From Schaalia cardiffensis (GTDB lineage: Bacteria; Actinomycetota; Actinomycetes; Actinomycetales; Actinomycetaceae), in contig NZ_JAEKIA010000007.1 of assembly GCF_016405145.1 (NCBI RefSeq), forward strand, positions 1 through 64,000: a stretch of 64,000 bases of DNA, written 5' to 3'. The notes below the pieces were generated by a model. It worked only from the letters and a program-made list of their open reading frames with translations. It had not been told where the DNA came from and did not search any database. Shown here in pieces: positions 17,374 through 25,422 of this stretch. Both the position numbers and the translations under genes were made by a program. Positions within the stretch are counted from its first letter, which is position 1. The number at the start of each line of letters is the position of its first letter.

Positions 17374-18582
17374 ATGTATATCAGGCGCGAAATTGAGTCG
17401 ACCATCGACGCCATGCTTACACAGGGCAAGGTGGTTCTTATCACCGGTGCGCGCCAAGTAGGTAAGACCACGGTGCTCAAAGAACACCTTGGAGGCTCCT
17501 TCAGCTACGTCTCGATGGAAAACCCGCGCGACTATCTGCTGGCCAAACAGGATGCCGTGCTGTTCTTCGACTCTCATGAACTCCCTCTGATCGTCGACGA
17601 AGTCCAGCGGGTGCCCGAGCTGTTCTCCCCCGTGAAATGGATTGTCGACCAATCCGACCAGAAGGGCCGCATTGTGCTCACTGGGTCGCAGACGTACCAT
17701 CTGATGAAGGGCGTGAGCGAGTCTCTGGCTGGCAGGATTAGGATTATCGAAATGCCCCCTCTCAGCTTGAGGGAGCTTATCGGCTCTGCAAGCAGCCCGC
17801 ATCCTTACGTGCCGGCGCGGATTACCGAGCCCAAGCATGTGAAAGGCCTGGATATTTGGAGCGTCATCCACAGGGGCTCCATGCCCGAGCTTCAAGACAG
17901 TTCCGTGGACTGGGACTCCTTCTACTCGGATTACGTATCTGCATATCTTGAACGCGATGTACGCGACCTCATCAACGTTCGAGATGAGGCCAAGTTCTAC
18001 AGTTTTATGGTTGCCTGTGCTGCAAGGTCAGGACAGTTGCTGAACGCTACTGATATCGGAAACGCAATCGACGTCGACCACAAAACAGTCAAGGCATGGC
18101 TCTCGGTACTCCAGGCCTCGAACATCGTGAGGGTTATCCAGCCGTTCTGGCCGAATGTGGACAAACGTCTTTCCAAAACTTCGAAGATCTTCTTTATGGA
18201 CACGGGGCTCGTATGCCACCTCACGCGGTGGACAACCCCCGAACAGCTTCGCAACGGTGCGGTTGCCGGGCACGTCTTCGAGACGTTCGTTGTCTCGGAG
18301 GTGCTCAAGAGTTACATGAACGCAGGAGTGAACCTCCACGACGTGTGGTTCTACCGAGATGCGAAGAAGCGCGAGATTGACCTCGTCATACAGGATGGCC
18401 ATGTGTTGCATCCCGTGGAGGTTAAGATGGCGGCCACCGTTGGAAGCGATGCTGTCAAAAACTTCGGCTGCTTGGACAGGCTCTCGGATTACGAGGTTGG
18501 GTTCGGGCATGTGGTCTGCCAGACCGATGAGCCCTATCTTGTGACGCGCGACGTACAGGCCGTACCGGTCTGGGAACTCTAG
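17374..18582 (+). CDS. AAA-family ATPase with DUF4143-type C-terminal domain
   Basis: This 402-residue protein has Walker A GARQVGKTT (about 24-32) after a short helix, Walker B LPLIVDEVQRVP, and the sensor segment GRIVLTGSQTYHLMKGVSESLAGRI. Then comes PLSLREL, a winged-helix-like region (TDIGNAIDVDHKTVKAWLSVL) and a C-terminal nuclease-like core (REIDLVIQDGHVLHPVEVK). The family is widespread in mobile and accessory regions; its function is unsettled. ATG at 17374 follows AAGGAGG. It is the first gene after the guaA integration point. Its base composition is lower in GC than its neighbours, consistent with transfer, perhaps from a coriobacterial or bifidobacterial background (inference). Confidence 0.9.
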   Translation: MYIRREIESTIDAMLTQGKVVLITGARQVGKTTVLKEHLGGSFSYVSMENPRDYLLAKQDAVLFFDSHELPLIVDEVQRVPELFSPVKWIVDQSDQKGRIVLTGSQTYHLMKGVSESLAGRIRIIEMPPLSLRELIGSASSPHPYVPARITEPKHVKGLDIWSVIHRGSMPELQDSSVDWDSFYSDYVSAYLERDVRDLINVRDEAKFYSFMVACAARSGQLLNATDIGNAIDVDHKTVKAWLSVLQASNIVRVIQPFWPNVDKRLSKTSKIFFMDTGLVCHLTRWTTPEQLRNGAVAGHVFETFVVSEVLKSYMNAGVNLHDVWFYRDAKKREIDLVIQDGHVLHPVEVKMAATVGSDAVKNFGCLDRLSDYEVGFGHVVCQTDEPYLVTRDVQAVPVWEL

Positions 18583-18659
18583 CTCGTCCTCAGGCAAGTG
18601 CAAGCCAAGGACGCTGCGACTGCTTATCCTGCTTGAACCTCAACGAGAAAGATTCACCC

Positions 18660-19481
18660 ATGCCCCAAACCTTGCAGGAGCGCGCTTATCGCACCAATAG
18701 CGGTGACGTCGCCTATTGGGTGGACGCCTCTGCCAATACGGATATGCCATGGCTCGTATTTCTTCCCGGCCTTACTGCTGATCACACCTTGTTCGACGCG
18801 CAGATGGCGCATTTCTCAGGCAAGGCAAAATGCCTGGTGTGGGATGCCCCTGCGCACGGGAAATCACGACCGTATCCGCTTGACTTCTCCATGGATGATT
18901 GTGCCCGCATTCTGCACGGAGTTTTGGAGGCAGAGAACGTCAAGGGCCCAGTGCTTGTGGGACAGTCGCTCGGCGGTTACGTTGCGCAAGCGTTCATCGA
19001 CCTCTATCCAGGAGAAGCCTTTGGCTTCGTCTCCATCGATTCAGCACCGCTCAAAAGAAAGTATTACCCGACGTGGGAAGTCAAAGCGCTGCGACATACT
19101 AAGAGCATGTACCGTTCTATGCCTTGGTCTTGGCTGAAGTCGCTGGGCTCATGGGGAGTAGCGACAACCGCCCAGGGAAAAGCTAGCATGCGCTCCTTCA
19201 TGGAAAGCTACACCAAGAAGAAGTATGTGGAGCTCGCCGCGCACGGTTACACGATGCTTGCTGATGCTGTCGAGTCCGGACGCGCTTACGACATCGACTG
19301 TCCGGCACTATTGCTCTGCGGGGAGAAGGACCGCGCTGGTGATGTGAAGGTGTTCAACCGCAAATGGTCTGCCGGTGAAAGCATCCCTCTCGTGTGGGTG
19401 CCTGACGCGGGGCATAACTCGAATGCCGATAATCCCAGCTTTGTGAACAGCCAGATTGAGCAACTCATGACCACGCTATAA
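18660..19481 (+). CDS. Alpha/beta-hydrolase fold protein
   Basis: This 273-residue enzyme of unknown substrate shows the nucleophile elbow GQSLGG (Ser about 102), the acid in LLLCGEKDRAGD (about 223) and the His in PDAGHNSN (about 252), so the triad is complete. LPGLTADH near residue 33 provides the oxyanion loop. There is no signal peptide. ATG at 18660 has GAGAAAG upstream; a TTG at 18633 would add nine residues. It lies between the two att-like repeats with the ATPase gene, so it belongs to the same inserted segment. Esterase, lactonase or haloperoxidase-like chemistry cannot be told apart from sequence alone. Confidence 0.9.
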   Translation: MPQTLQERAYRTNSGDVAYWVDASANTDMPWLVFLPGLTADHTLFDAQMAHFSGKAKCLVWDAPAHGKSRPYPLDFSMDDCARILHGVLEAENVKGPVLVGQSLGGYVAQAFIDLYPGEAFGFVSIDSAPLKRKYYPTWEVKALRHTKSMYRSMPWSWLKSLGSWGVATTAQGKASMRSFMESYTKKKYVELAAHGYTMLADAVESGRAYDIDCPALLLCGEKDRAGDVKVFNRKWSAGESIPLVWVPDAGHNSNADNPSFVNSQIEQLMTTL

Positions 19482-19760
19482 CGCCAGGCACCACACTTGC
19501 CTCTTACGCATTCACTAACAACGCAATAAGCGGCATACGGTGATTGCTACTAGGTCATGTGTCGTCACCGGCGGATCTCAAAGCAGCATTTCCCCAGCTC
19601 AGAGCTGTCACTCTTCGGTCGGACGAGAATACTCCCCTCAGATGACTACAGAGCATGTAGCCACCGCTGACTACAGGGTGACCAAACGGTTTTCGCGATA
19701 GGAGAGTAAAGAAAACCCCAGTCCACCTGACCCGCTGATTACATGAAAACGAAGCGTGCA

Positions 19761-19777
19761 ACGATCGAGTGGGAGTA
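19761..19777 (+). repeat. att-like repeat, right copy
   Basis: This is an exact second copy of ACGATCGAGTGGGAGTA from the end of guaA, 2,487 bp downstream, in direct orientation and in non-coding DNA. It is consistent with the far boundary of an integrated element. Confidence 0.7.
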
Positions 19778-20006
19778 TGGCTGTCAGACTCTGGGTGTGA
19801 TAGAGGCTGTGGCTCCTTTCCAATCATCGCCGTCTTTATCAAATCCGGGGCGCAACACTCAACGGTCGCCTCGAACACCCACGAGGCAGCGCTCTAGGTT
19901 TTCACAACCCCGCTAAGTACGTCACCCGCAACCTGCTTGAAACAGGAGTCTTCGACGCCACCCACACTCTCAATTGGGATGAGCCTGTTATTGGTGCATA
20001 AGGAAA

Positions 20007-20034
20007 CGCTGTCGAGCCCGAGGGGTCGACAGCG
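20007..20034. terminator. Hairpin at the 3' end of the 800-residue gene
   Basis: CGCTGTCGA (20007-20015) pairs perfectly with TCGACAGCG (20026-20034) across a 10-base loop. It lies 20 bp beyond the stop codon of the leftward gene, so it probably terminates that transcript. No T-tract is evident. Confidence 0.6.
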
Positions 20035-20055
20035 TCAGCGTGTGTGTTGAACTCG

Positions 20056-22458
20056 CTAACTCTTTTCTTTGAGCGCCTTCTCAAGCGCGTTCGTGAGTTC
20101 CGCATTGCTTCGCTTCAAGTATTTCTGGCTGCGCTCGAGAATCTTGAGCATCTTCTTCGGGCTGATTTCAGCGTCGTTGTCGCGCTCATCTTCGTCGGTC
20201 TCGAAATCCTTGTCGAAGGCCAACACACGTTTGATGGCCTCTATTTCGGTCTCCAGCTCGACAGTTCGCATGCTTAGTGTCTCCCCGATTTCGTTGGCTG
20301 ATGAAAGGTCTCCCTTCCGCTTGATGAGAACCTCTTCGCTGAATGCAATTAGCTTCGCGCACTCTTCGAGCGTATAGCTTTCATCCGTCGCCAAAGCTAT
20401 CGACAGCGCTGCGGATGCACTTGAGCCGCCGATCGCGCCGAGAAGTGCGCCCCCGCCTGCGATCAGCATCGTTCCACCTGCCATGCCCGCCCCGCCAGTA
20501 GCAAGGGCTCCTCCTCCCAAGAACGCGAGGCTGGCGCTCGTAAGCGCTGCTCCTGAGAGCGTGGCGATTTCCGCGCCGAGCGCAGCTGCCAAAACGGGCG
20601 CGATAACGGGCGCGAAATAGAATGCGAATCCACCGGTCACGGCAACGACGACGACGGTTCCCGCTGCGCCTGCGATGCCCTTCGTTACGGATCCGTCCAA
20701 GCGGCTGCGCGCTGTGCCCACGGCCTTGTCAAGTTTTTTCAGACTACCGAAGCTCACCGACCCCTGGCGTACGCAAAAGACGTCTTTCGCGTAATTTGAG
20801 CATGGCTTGAGGCCCTTGTACATTCTGTCGTTTTTACGATGAAAGAATCTGTACGGCTCGAACCTCGCTGCTTCCATTGCCACGAGCCACAGCCACGTAT
20901 CGTCCTCGTCTTCTTTTCGCAGTCTTTCGATTTCGTCGTACAGGGGAGCGTCGTTCAGGAAATATTCGGCACCTGCGGCCCAGACGGTGTTCGTCGTCTC
21001 GATGATTTTGTTGCTCCACTCCTCGAGCCATTTCTGCTTGCGGGCCTTGCGCTTATCGCGCTTTTCGAGCTCGATGTCGTACGCAACGAGCTGGTACATG
21101 ATTGAGTGAAGGACTCGCGCCTTCTCGAAATCGAGCTTCAAACACCCGAGGCTTGCGAGTTTGCGCTCGTACGAGTCCTCGGGTCTCTCGCCCTCTTCAA
21201 GCTTCCTGTCGGAAAATGTCGCCTTCGCGTCTACGACGCATGCGACCACAAAGGACGCAACACCAACGTAATTGATGCGGAGAAAAAACTTTACAGGGTC
21301 TTTAGCGGGAATCGCCCTTACGAGAGCATCTGCGAAGTCGATGCCACTGAACACTCCGCTCGACACAGTCACCATCCTATGCATGGCGGGAGTGCCCCAT
21401 GGAAGAATGTCTTCGGGTGCAATTCGCCCCAGGTCGCCGAAGCTGCGGATGTCGAGACTCTCGATCTCGCGGAAAAGCCTTCGGCAGAAGTAGGCCCCTC
21501 GGACAATGCATTGATTGATGAGCACAGGTGCCGACATCCTGCCAATCTCTTCGAGGATGCCGATCTCTGTTCGAAGGTCGAATCGCCGCTCCGTGCCCTT
21601 GATGATCTTGCCGTTCGCGTCATGGTCTGCAAGAAGGGTTCCGTTGAACAGCTTCGAGAGCCAGAGTCTGAAGCTCATATCGTCATTCTTCGAGTCTTTG
21701 AAGAAAGGGAGTGACGAGAACTCCTTCAAGAGAGACAACAGCGGGCCCGGGATGCCGGTGCCCTGTCCACCGTTGCTGCTTGATCCGGCCGCGTCGCTGA
21801 CCATATGGAAGAACCATTCGATGGTTCCGAAAACGATCTTTTCCTGAGTGTTCTTGCCCAGATATTGCCTATGCGATTCGGGGATTGGAACGATTGCCAA
21901 CGCGCCGTTAGTATCAGTGCCGACCGAAAGGCCAGAGAACTGGGTGAAGATGGACATCGCCAACCCGCCAATACTTAGGTGATGGGCGAAGTCTCGGAAA
22001 TGATGCTGTCTGCCGCCGCCCCAATCGTTGGTGTTGCCATCACTGGCCAGTGGGTGATTATCTTCAAGCGTCTTGATGGCCTTGTTAAGGTCGTCGCCAT
22101 TGTAGCCCTCTGCCTTGGCGACCTTGAGCACAATCTTCTCGACTTTGTCACTGCCCCACTCGTTTGCTCTATCAAGTGAGAATTCTCCGGTGAGGAGGAT
22201 ATCGATGATGCCGGCGATGATGCCGCTGCTGACTGCGACGATGTAATCGGTCCTGTCGGCCTTGTCTACATGGGGTTCCCAGTCAATCTGGTCAGATAAG
22301 TGATCGGCAACATTCGAGTAAGCTCCGCTATCGACGGTCGGCTCGTTTCCCTTCAGGGGATTAGAGCCGAAAAATCCGGGTAGCAGTTGCTTTTTCGGAA
22401 ACACCATCTCGTATCGAACGAATGGCGTGTCCTTGTCGAAGGACTCCCCGTCAGTCAT
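20056..22458 (-). CDS. Uncharacterised 800-residue protein with glycine-rich membrane segment
   Basis: I can assign no function. The N-terminal half (to about 450) is a soluble mixed fold with a striking RQHHFRDFAHH cluster near residue 153, a pattern that could bind metal, plus SNGGQGTGIPGPL and PVLINQCIVRG. A charged helical middle follows. Residues about 590-690 are hydrophobic and Gly/Ala-rich (GGGALATGGAGMAGG, GGGALLGAIGG), fitting a membrane-inserting glycine zipper or hairpin. The last ~100 residues are coiled-coil-like. The start at 22458 lacks a clear ribosome-binding site and is preceded by a repeated GGTAAC. It is a single gene in a mobile-rich region; a defence, toxin or membrane-remodelling role is only speculation. 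Confidence 0.85.
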   Translation of the reverse strand: MTDGESFDKDTPFVRYEMVFPKKQLLPGFFGSNPLKGNEPTVDSGAYSNVADHLSDQIDWEPHVDKADRTDYIVAVSSGIIAGIIDILLTGEFSLDRANEWGSDKVEKIVLKVAKAEGYNGDDLNKAIKTLEDNHPLASDGNTNDWGGGRQHHFRDFAHHLSIGGLAMSIFTQFSGLSVGTDTNGALAIVPIPESHRQYLGKNTQEKIVFGTIEWFFHMVSDAAGSSSNGGQGTGIPGPLLSLLKEFSSLPFFKDSKNDDMSFRLWLSKLFNGTLLADHDANGKIIKGTERRFDLRTEIGILEEIGRMSAPVLINQCIVRGAYFCRRLFREIESLDIRSFGDLGRIAPEDILPWGTPAMHRMVTVSSGVFSGIDFADALVRAIPAKDPVKFFLRINYVGVASFVVACVVDAKATFSDRKLEEGERPEDSYERKLASLGCLKLDFEKARVLHSIMYQLVAYDIELEKRDKRKARKQKWLEEWSNKIIETTNTVWAAGAEYFLNDAPLYDEIERLRKEDEDDTWLWLVAMEAARFEPYRFFHRKNDRMYKGLKPCSNYAKDVFCVRQGSVSFGSLKKLDKAVGTARSRLDGSVTKGIAGAAGTVVVVAVTGGFAFYFAPVIAPVLAAALGAEIATLSGAALTSASLAFLGGGALATGGAGMAGGTMLIAGGGALLGAIGGSSASAALSIALATDESYTLEECAKLIAFSEEVLIKRKGDLSSANEIGETLSMRTVELETEIEAIKRVLAFDKDFETDEDERDNDAEISPKKMLKILERSQKYLKRSNAELTNALEKALKEKS

Positions 22459-22602
22459 CGTTACCGTGTTACCGTCCTGGGGTGTTGATTACAAAGTGGT
22501 TGCACTAGCTGTTGTTCCTCATAAAACTGTGAACGGGTTTGATGAGGGGTTAAGCCTTCGAGATCAGTGCGGGACCGATGTTGATTCTAGTGATACAACT
22601 AG

Positions 22603-22707
22603 TGGAACACGAAGCGCCTCCACCAAGCCCTCAACTACCACACCCCACAAGAAACAAAAGATCCGTACTATACTCACCACCACGCCCCAACCCTCGTTGG
22701 AGCATAG
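22603..22707 (+). pseudogene. IS3/IS481-type transposase C-terminal fragment
   Basis: The frame opens after a stop and reads WNTKRLHQALNYHTPQE, the conserved C-terminal signature of DDE integrase-type transposases (YNTKRLHxALxYxTPxE), then ends at a TAG at 22705. No upstream catalytic domain is present, so this is a remnant. It marks past insertion beside the 800-residue gene. Confidence 0.75.
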
Positions 22708-22805
22708 AAGCGGAACAAAACCCAGGACGCTTCATCTTGACGCCACACGCGCCTACAACCACTACAGGGGAAACGACACAGCTCGATCAGTAGCGTGATG
22801 GGGCG

Positions 22806-23018
22806 TCACTCGAGGGGTTCATGAGCCAGCTGTCGAGTCACAGTGTCACGAGCTGCCCCTGACTCCCACACCGGCGGCACCAACCGTCGGGGCTCGACCA
22901 ACCGAAATTTCCATACCGCATGCTCAGGCTCGATGAGCTGGCCGGTGACATCCAGACCAAGGTCGCCCAAGCCAATGAGGGTGATCATATCAAGACCCCT
23001 GAAGGTAGTGTTGGACAT
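22806..23018 (-). pseudogene. ISL3-family transposase N-terminal fragment
   Basis: The 70-residue leftward frame has the typical ISL3 transposase opening: MSNTTFRGLDMITL, LGLDVTGQLIEPEHAVW, then RRLVPPVWESGAARDTVTRQLAHEPLE. The usual Cys pairs of the zinc finger are lost (VPPVWESG where CPxCG is expected), and a stop follows immediately. It begins about 120 bp inside the left ISL3-type end at 23137. The rest of the element is gone. Confidence 0.75.
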
Positions 23019-23097
23019 GTCGAGGTCTTCGAGATGGGCCCCCTGACAAATCCCATCATCAAAACACCTCGACCATCAACTGGGCACAATGCGCCTT

Positions 23098-23137
23098 CCA
23101 GGTGACACCGCCGTTACACCTTTAATTGGGAAGAGCC
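23098..23137 (-). repeat. ISL3-type terminal inverted repeat (left copy)
   Basis: Read on the minus strand from 23137 it begins GGCTCTTCCCAATTAA, the GGCTCTTC tip typical of ISL3-family ends. It matches the plus-strand sequence at 24248-24287 at 35 of 40 positions. The element body lies to its left. Confidence 0.85.
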
Positions 23138-23313
23138 ACAAAAGAACAAGTGTATGTGCTCTGGTTGTCTTCCGCTTTTTCATGCTTCGCATTCTTATTC
23201 GCAATTCTACCGTCGAGTAAATTCTGATTTCCTATTTTTCTGGAACGATTAAAGGGTGGTGCAGGTCGAGGGGGCTTCAATATCGTTTCGTCTTCGGAGT
23301 GGAGGAGTGTCTG

Positions 23314-24132
23314 ATGAGAGATTATCTGATGAAAGATGGACCGCATTATTTTTCTTTGACAGTTGCGATTCTGGTAGCGGTCGCAGTTGTTCTTGCGTTT
23401 CTGGATAGTCTGAGGGGGTTTTTGGTTGTTTTTCTGGCGACAGCTTTTGTCTCCCTTATTTTGCTGATGATTGTTGGCGTTGGGGTTGCTTTCAATCGTG
23501 TCAAAATGAAAGGCGACTCTGTTGAATGTGCGAAGGAGGTTGGAATCTTACTAGGCGTTTTTATCGCATCTTTGGGGATTCTGTTCGCCACTGGACAGTT
23601 CTATAGTCTCCGTATGACGCTGGATATGCCAAGCGCATATAGCAGCTCGGTCAGTTATCGTTTTGGTGATTACGGCTCTCTGAAGCTTGATGATCTTTCT
23701 GAGGAATTGCCTCCTCTGGAAGGCAATAAGGCAGTGACTATACATGCCAATTTTGGTGCCTATGCGGATGGAATGATGAAAACGGTCGCTCTTGTTACTG
23801 ATTTTCCTCGCAAAAAACTGTTCAGGTACTCTGATCAGTATATTCCATCGCAATACCAGGCTAGCAGCTATTCGGATGTGGGCTATCTTGTTATTGTAAG
23901 AAATCGCGCGGAGAGGAGCAATTCAGTCGAATATGCCAGTGGGGCGATACCGTATGCCTGGTGTATTGATGTCGGGATATATGATGGTGAGAGCATGGTA
24001 GCATCTACGACAATAGAAGGGAACTATCGGCCCGCTACAAGCTTAAAAAGTGGTCCTGTAATTGGTCCAGCTCCAGAGGAGGAAGTAAGAGAGTGGGTGG
24101 CGAATGAATTGGAGCGGCTTATAGATGGATGA
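23314..24132 (+). CDS. AT-rich three-helix membrane protein of unknown function
   Basis: This 272-residue protein has hydrophobic segments at about 8-27, 29-52 and 73-95, then a soluble domain of ~170 residues, probably extracytoplasmic. I do not recognise a family. Its codons are clearly poorer in G+C than every surrounding gene (many TTT, GTT, TAT and AAA codons), so it was acquired from a lower-GC source. ATG at 23314 is preceded at 6 bp by GGAGGAG. It sits alone between two outward-facing ISL3-type ends, like cargo between two IS copies. No neighbouring partner gene remains. Confidence 0.85.
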   Translation: MRDYLMKDGPHYFSLTVAILVAVAVVLAFLDSLRGFLVVFLATAFVSLILLMIVGVGVAFNRVKMKGDSVECAKEVGILLGVFIASLGILFATGQFYSLRMTLDMPSAYSSSVSYRFGDYGSLKLDDLSEELPPLEGNKAVTIHANFGAYADGMMKTVALVTDFPRKKLFRYSDQYIPSQYQASSYSDVGYLVIVRNRAERSNSVEYASGAIPYAWCIDVGIYDGESMVASTTIEGNYRPATSLKSGPVIGPAPEEEVREWVANELERLIDG

Positions 24133-24247
24133 ATACTTGCTCTTTGATTGAGCAGCCATCTTTTCTCAAAATAACGTTTTTCATTGGATAAATAGGGCAT
24201 GTTGACGTTATGTAAGGATTTTTCTATGATAAATTGCAAGAATAAGT

Positions 24248-24287
24248 GGCTCTTCCCAATTAAGGGCGTAGCGGTGGTGTTACCTGG
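24248..24287 (+). repeat. ISL3-type terminal inverted repeat (right copy)
   Basis: It begins GGCTCTTCCCAATTAA and runs rightward; 35 of 40 positions match the inverted left copy. I could not recognise transposase sequence to its right (24288-24450), so this appears to be a solo end of a second, deleted element. Confidence 0.8.
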
Positions 24288-24454
24288 GGGCTAGATTTTA
24301 GTGCTGGTTGCAACGGAGTCTTTGTGAAGGGGGTCGTTGTGGCTGATCGTGGTTGTATTCTTCGGAGGGCTTATCAGCCCCTGTTTCGATGTGCCGAATA
24401 AAAGGGAGAGGGCGTGGAGGCGGCCTCCTTCATGTGCGTCCCGATGCTCGTCAA

Positions 24455-24502
24455 TTTGATTACTAGACACATGATAGCTGCGATGTGTGTCAAAGAATCA
24501 AA
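24455..24502. promoter_or_regulatory. Interrupted inverted repeat before the AbiEi remnant
   Basis: TTTGATT (24455-24461) pairs with AATCAAA (24496-24502), and GACACAT (24466-24472) with ATGTGTGTC (24483-24491). The nested arms end 9 bp before the likely ATG. AbiEi antitoxins are known to bind inverted repeats in their own promoter, so this may be the fossil operator. Confidence 0.5.
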
Positions 24503-24510
24503 GTAAGGCA

Positions 24511-25116
24511 ATGGGAAAAGCGAAGCGAGAGCTAGGTTCGTTGAGTGTGCTGCGGGCGTCGTCAACGCAGCGCAGATTACGGAAACAGGCTTTCTGCTCG
24601 GTTCGATCTCCTACGCCCTGAAAACAGGTGCCATAGATAAGCTCACGAGGGGTGTCAACTGCTCACCGGAGGCGTGTGACGATGGGTTTACCGCCATCTC
24701 CCACAGGTGAAGGAAGTGCGTGCTCCCGCATGGCAGCGTGCTCTACCTCGTCGGGCTCTCTGAGAGGACGCCCTGCGCGCTCGACGTTACCGTTCCACAC
24801 GGATACCACCCACGTGCCCTCTTTCGTGAGTATCCCGACGTGAAAGTCCACTGGGGCAGCCCCAACATCTATGAGCTGGGCATTATTTAGGTGAAGTCAC
24901 CCGGCGGCGCCTTGGTAAGGGCGTACTGGGCAGAGCGTGCGGTGGCCGAGCTCATCTCACAGAGGTCTTCTGTCGGAGCCGATCCACAGCTCGTGCGCGA
25001 CGCGGTAGCGGGCTACTTCAAGAGGAAGAAACGCTGACCTCGAGGGCCTTGCGCGAATGTGTTGTGCGCTTGGTGTCGAGGAAAAGTTCAGGATGAATCT
25101 GGAGGTGCTCGGATGA
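24511..25116 (+). pseudogene. Decayed AbiEi-type antitoxin gene (type IV toxin-antitoxin)
   Basis: Conceptual translation shows the AbiEi layout: MGKAKRELGSL, then AAGVVNAAQITETGF (winged helix), GVNCSPEACDDG, HGSVLYLVGLSERTP, LDVTVPHGYHP, VKSPGGALVRAYWAERAVAELI and GADPQLVRDAVAGYF, ending LGVEEKFRMNLEVLG. It is broken by a frameshift near codon 12, an in-frame TGA at 24708 (a Trp in relatives), a TAG at 24888, and a second frameshift around 25035. AbiEi normally represses and neutralises the nucleotidyltransferase toxin AbiEii; no AbiEii follows. Family assignment is from recall of conserved phrases, not a search. Confidence 0.75.
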
Positions 25117-25422
25117 GGGGGCGACCGAGTCCATCAAGGCGTCGCAAGAGATAGGCGAGGACAAAGCGCAGGCTGCGCATGCAGTGGTGTCATCTGCGTC
25201 GGGGTCTTTCGAACGTGTGGCCTTCACCCACCTACGCCGCTCACAAGCTCTCGATGAAGTACGCCCAGCAACTCTCGCCACTGCAAGCTTCATAACACCT
25301 GCCCCGGGCCGATATGCCGATACGCCGACACACACCGACCCTCCTCTTGTGAAGAGGCACATTACCGCCATTGGCGGTATAATCGTGGCGGCATAATTTT
25401 GGCGGCATTGAGAGGATGGAGT
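25117..25422. other. Intergenic region upstream of Fic
   Basis: I see no gene here. The right end holds the TATAAT and phased GGCGG repeats described separately. The left part may be debris from the lost AbiEii gene, but no reading frame supports this. Confidence 0.4.
25363..25405 (+). promoter_or_regulatory. Fic promoter: palindrome, TATAAT and 14-bp phased repeats
   Basis: TACCGCCATTGGCGGTA (25363-25379) is a perfect 8-bp palindrome around a central T. It overlaps TATAAT (25378-25383), a consensus -10. GGCGG recurs at 25373, 25387 and 25401, exactly 14 bp apart, followed by TATAAT, CATAAT and CATTGA. The layout suggests an autorepressor operator, perhaps for the Fic protein's own C-terminal helix-turn-helix. 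Confidence 0.55.

Larger units (their letters stand above)
19482..20055. other. Intergenic region with decayed coding remnant
   Basis: There is no intact gene in 574 bp. Bases 19910-20000 read on the plus strand as VTRNLLETGVFDATHTLNWDEPVIGA followed by a stop, which looks like the C-terminal tail of a lost gene, family unknown. The right att-like repeat and a hairpin also lie here. Confidence 0.5.

Noticed and set aside
15258-17480. 740-codon antisense frame covering guaA and its upstream region
   Set aside because: It runs through guaA on the opposite strand with Arg/Asp/His-rich composition and no recognisable motif; GuaA is certain.
19555-19878. Minus-strand 107-codon frame downstream of the alpha/beta hydrolase
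   Set aside because: No ribosome-binding site, no domain pattern and it spans the att-like repeat; treated as non-coding.
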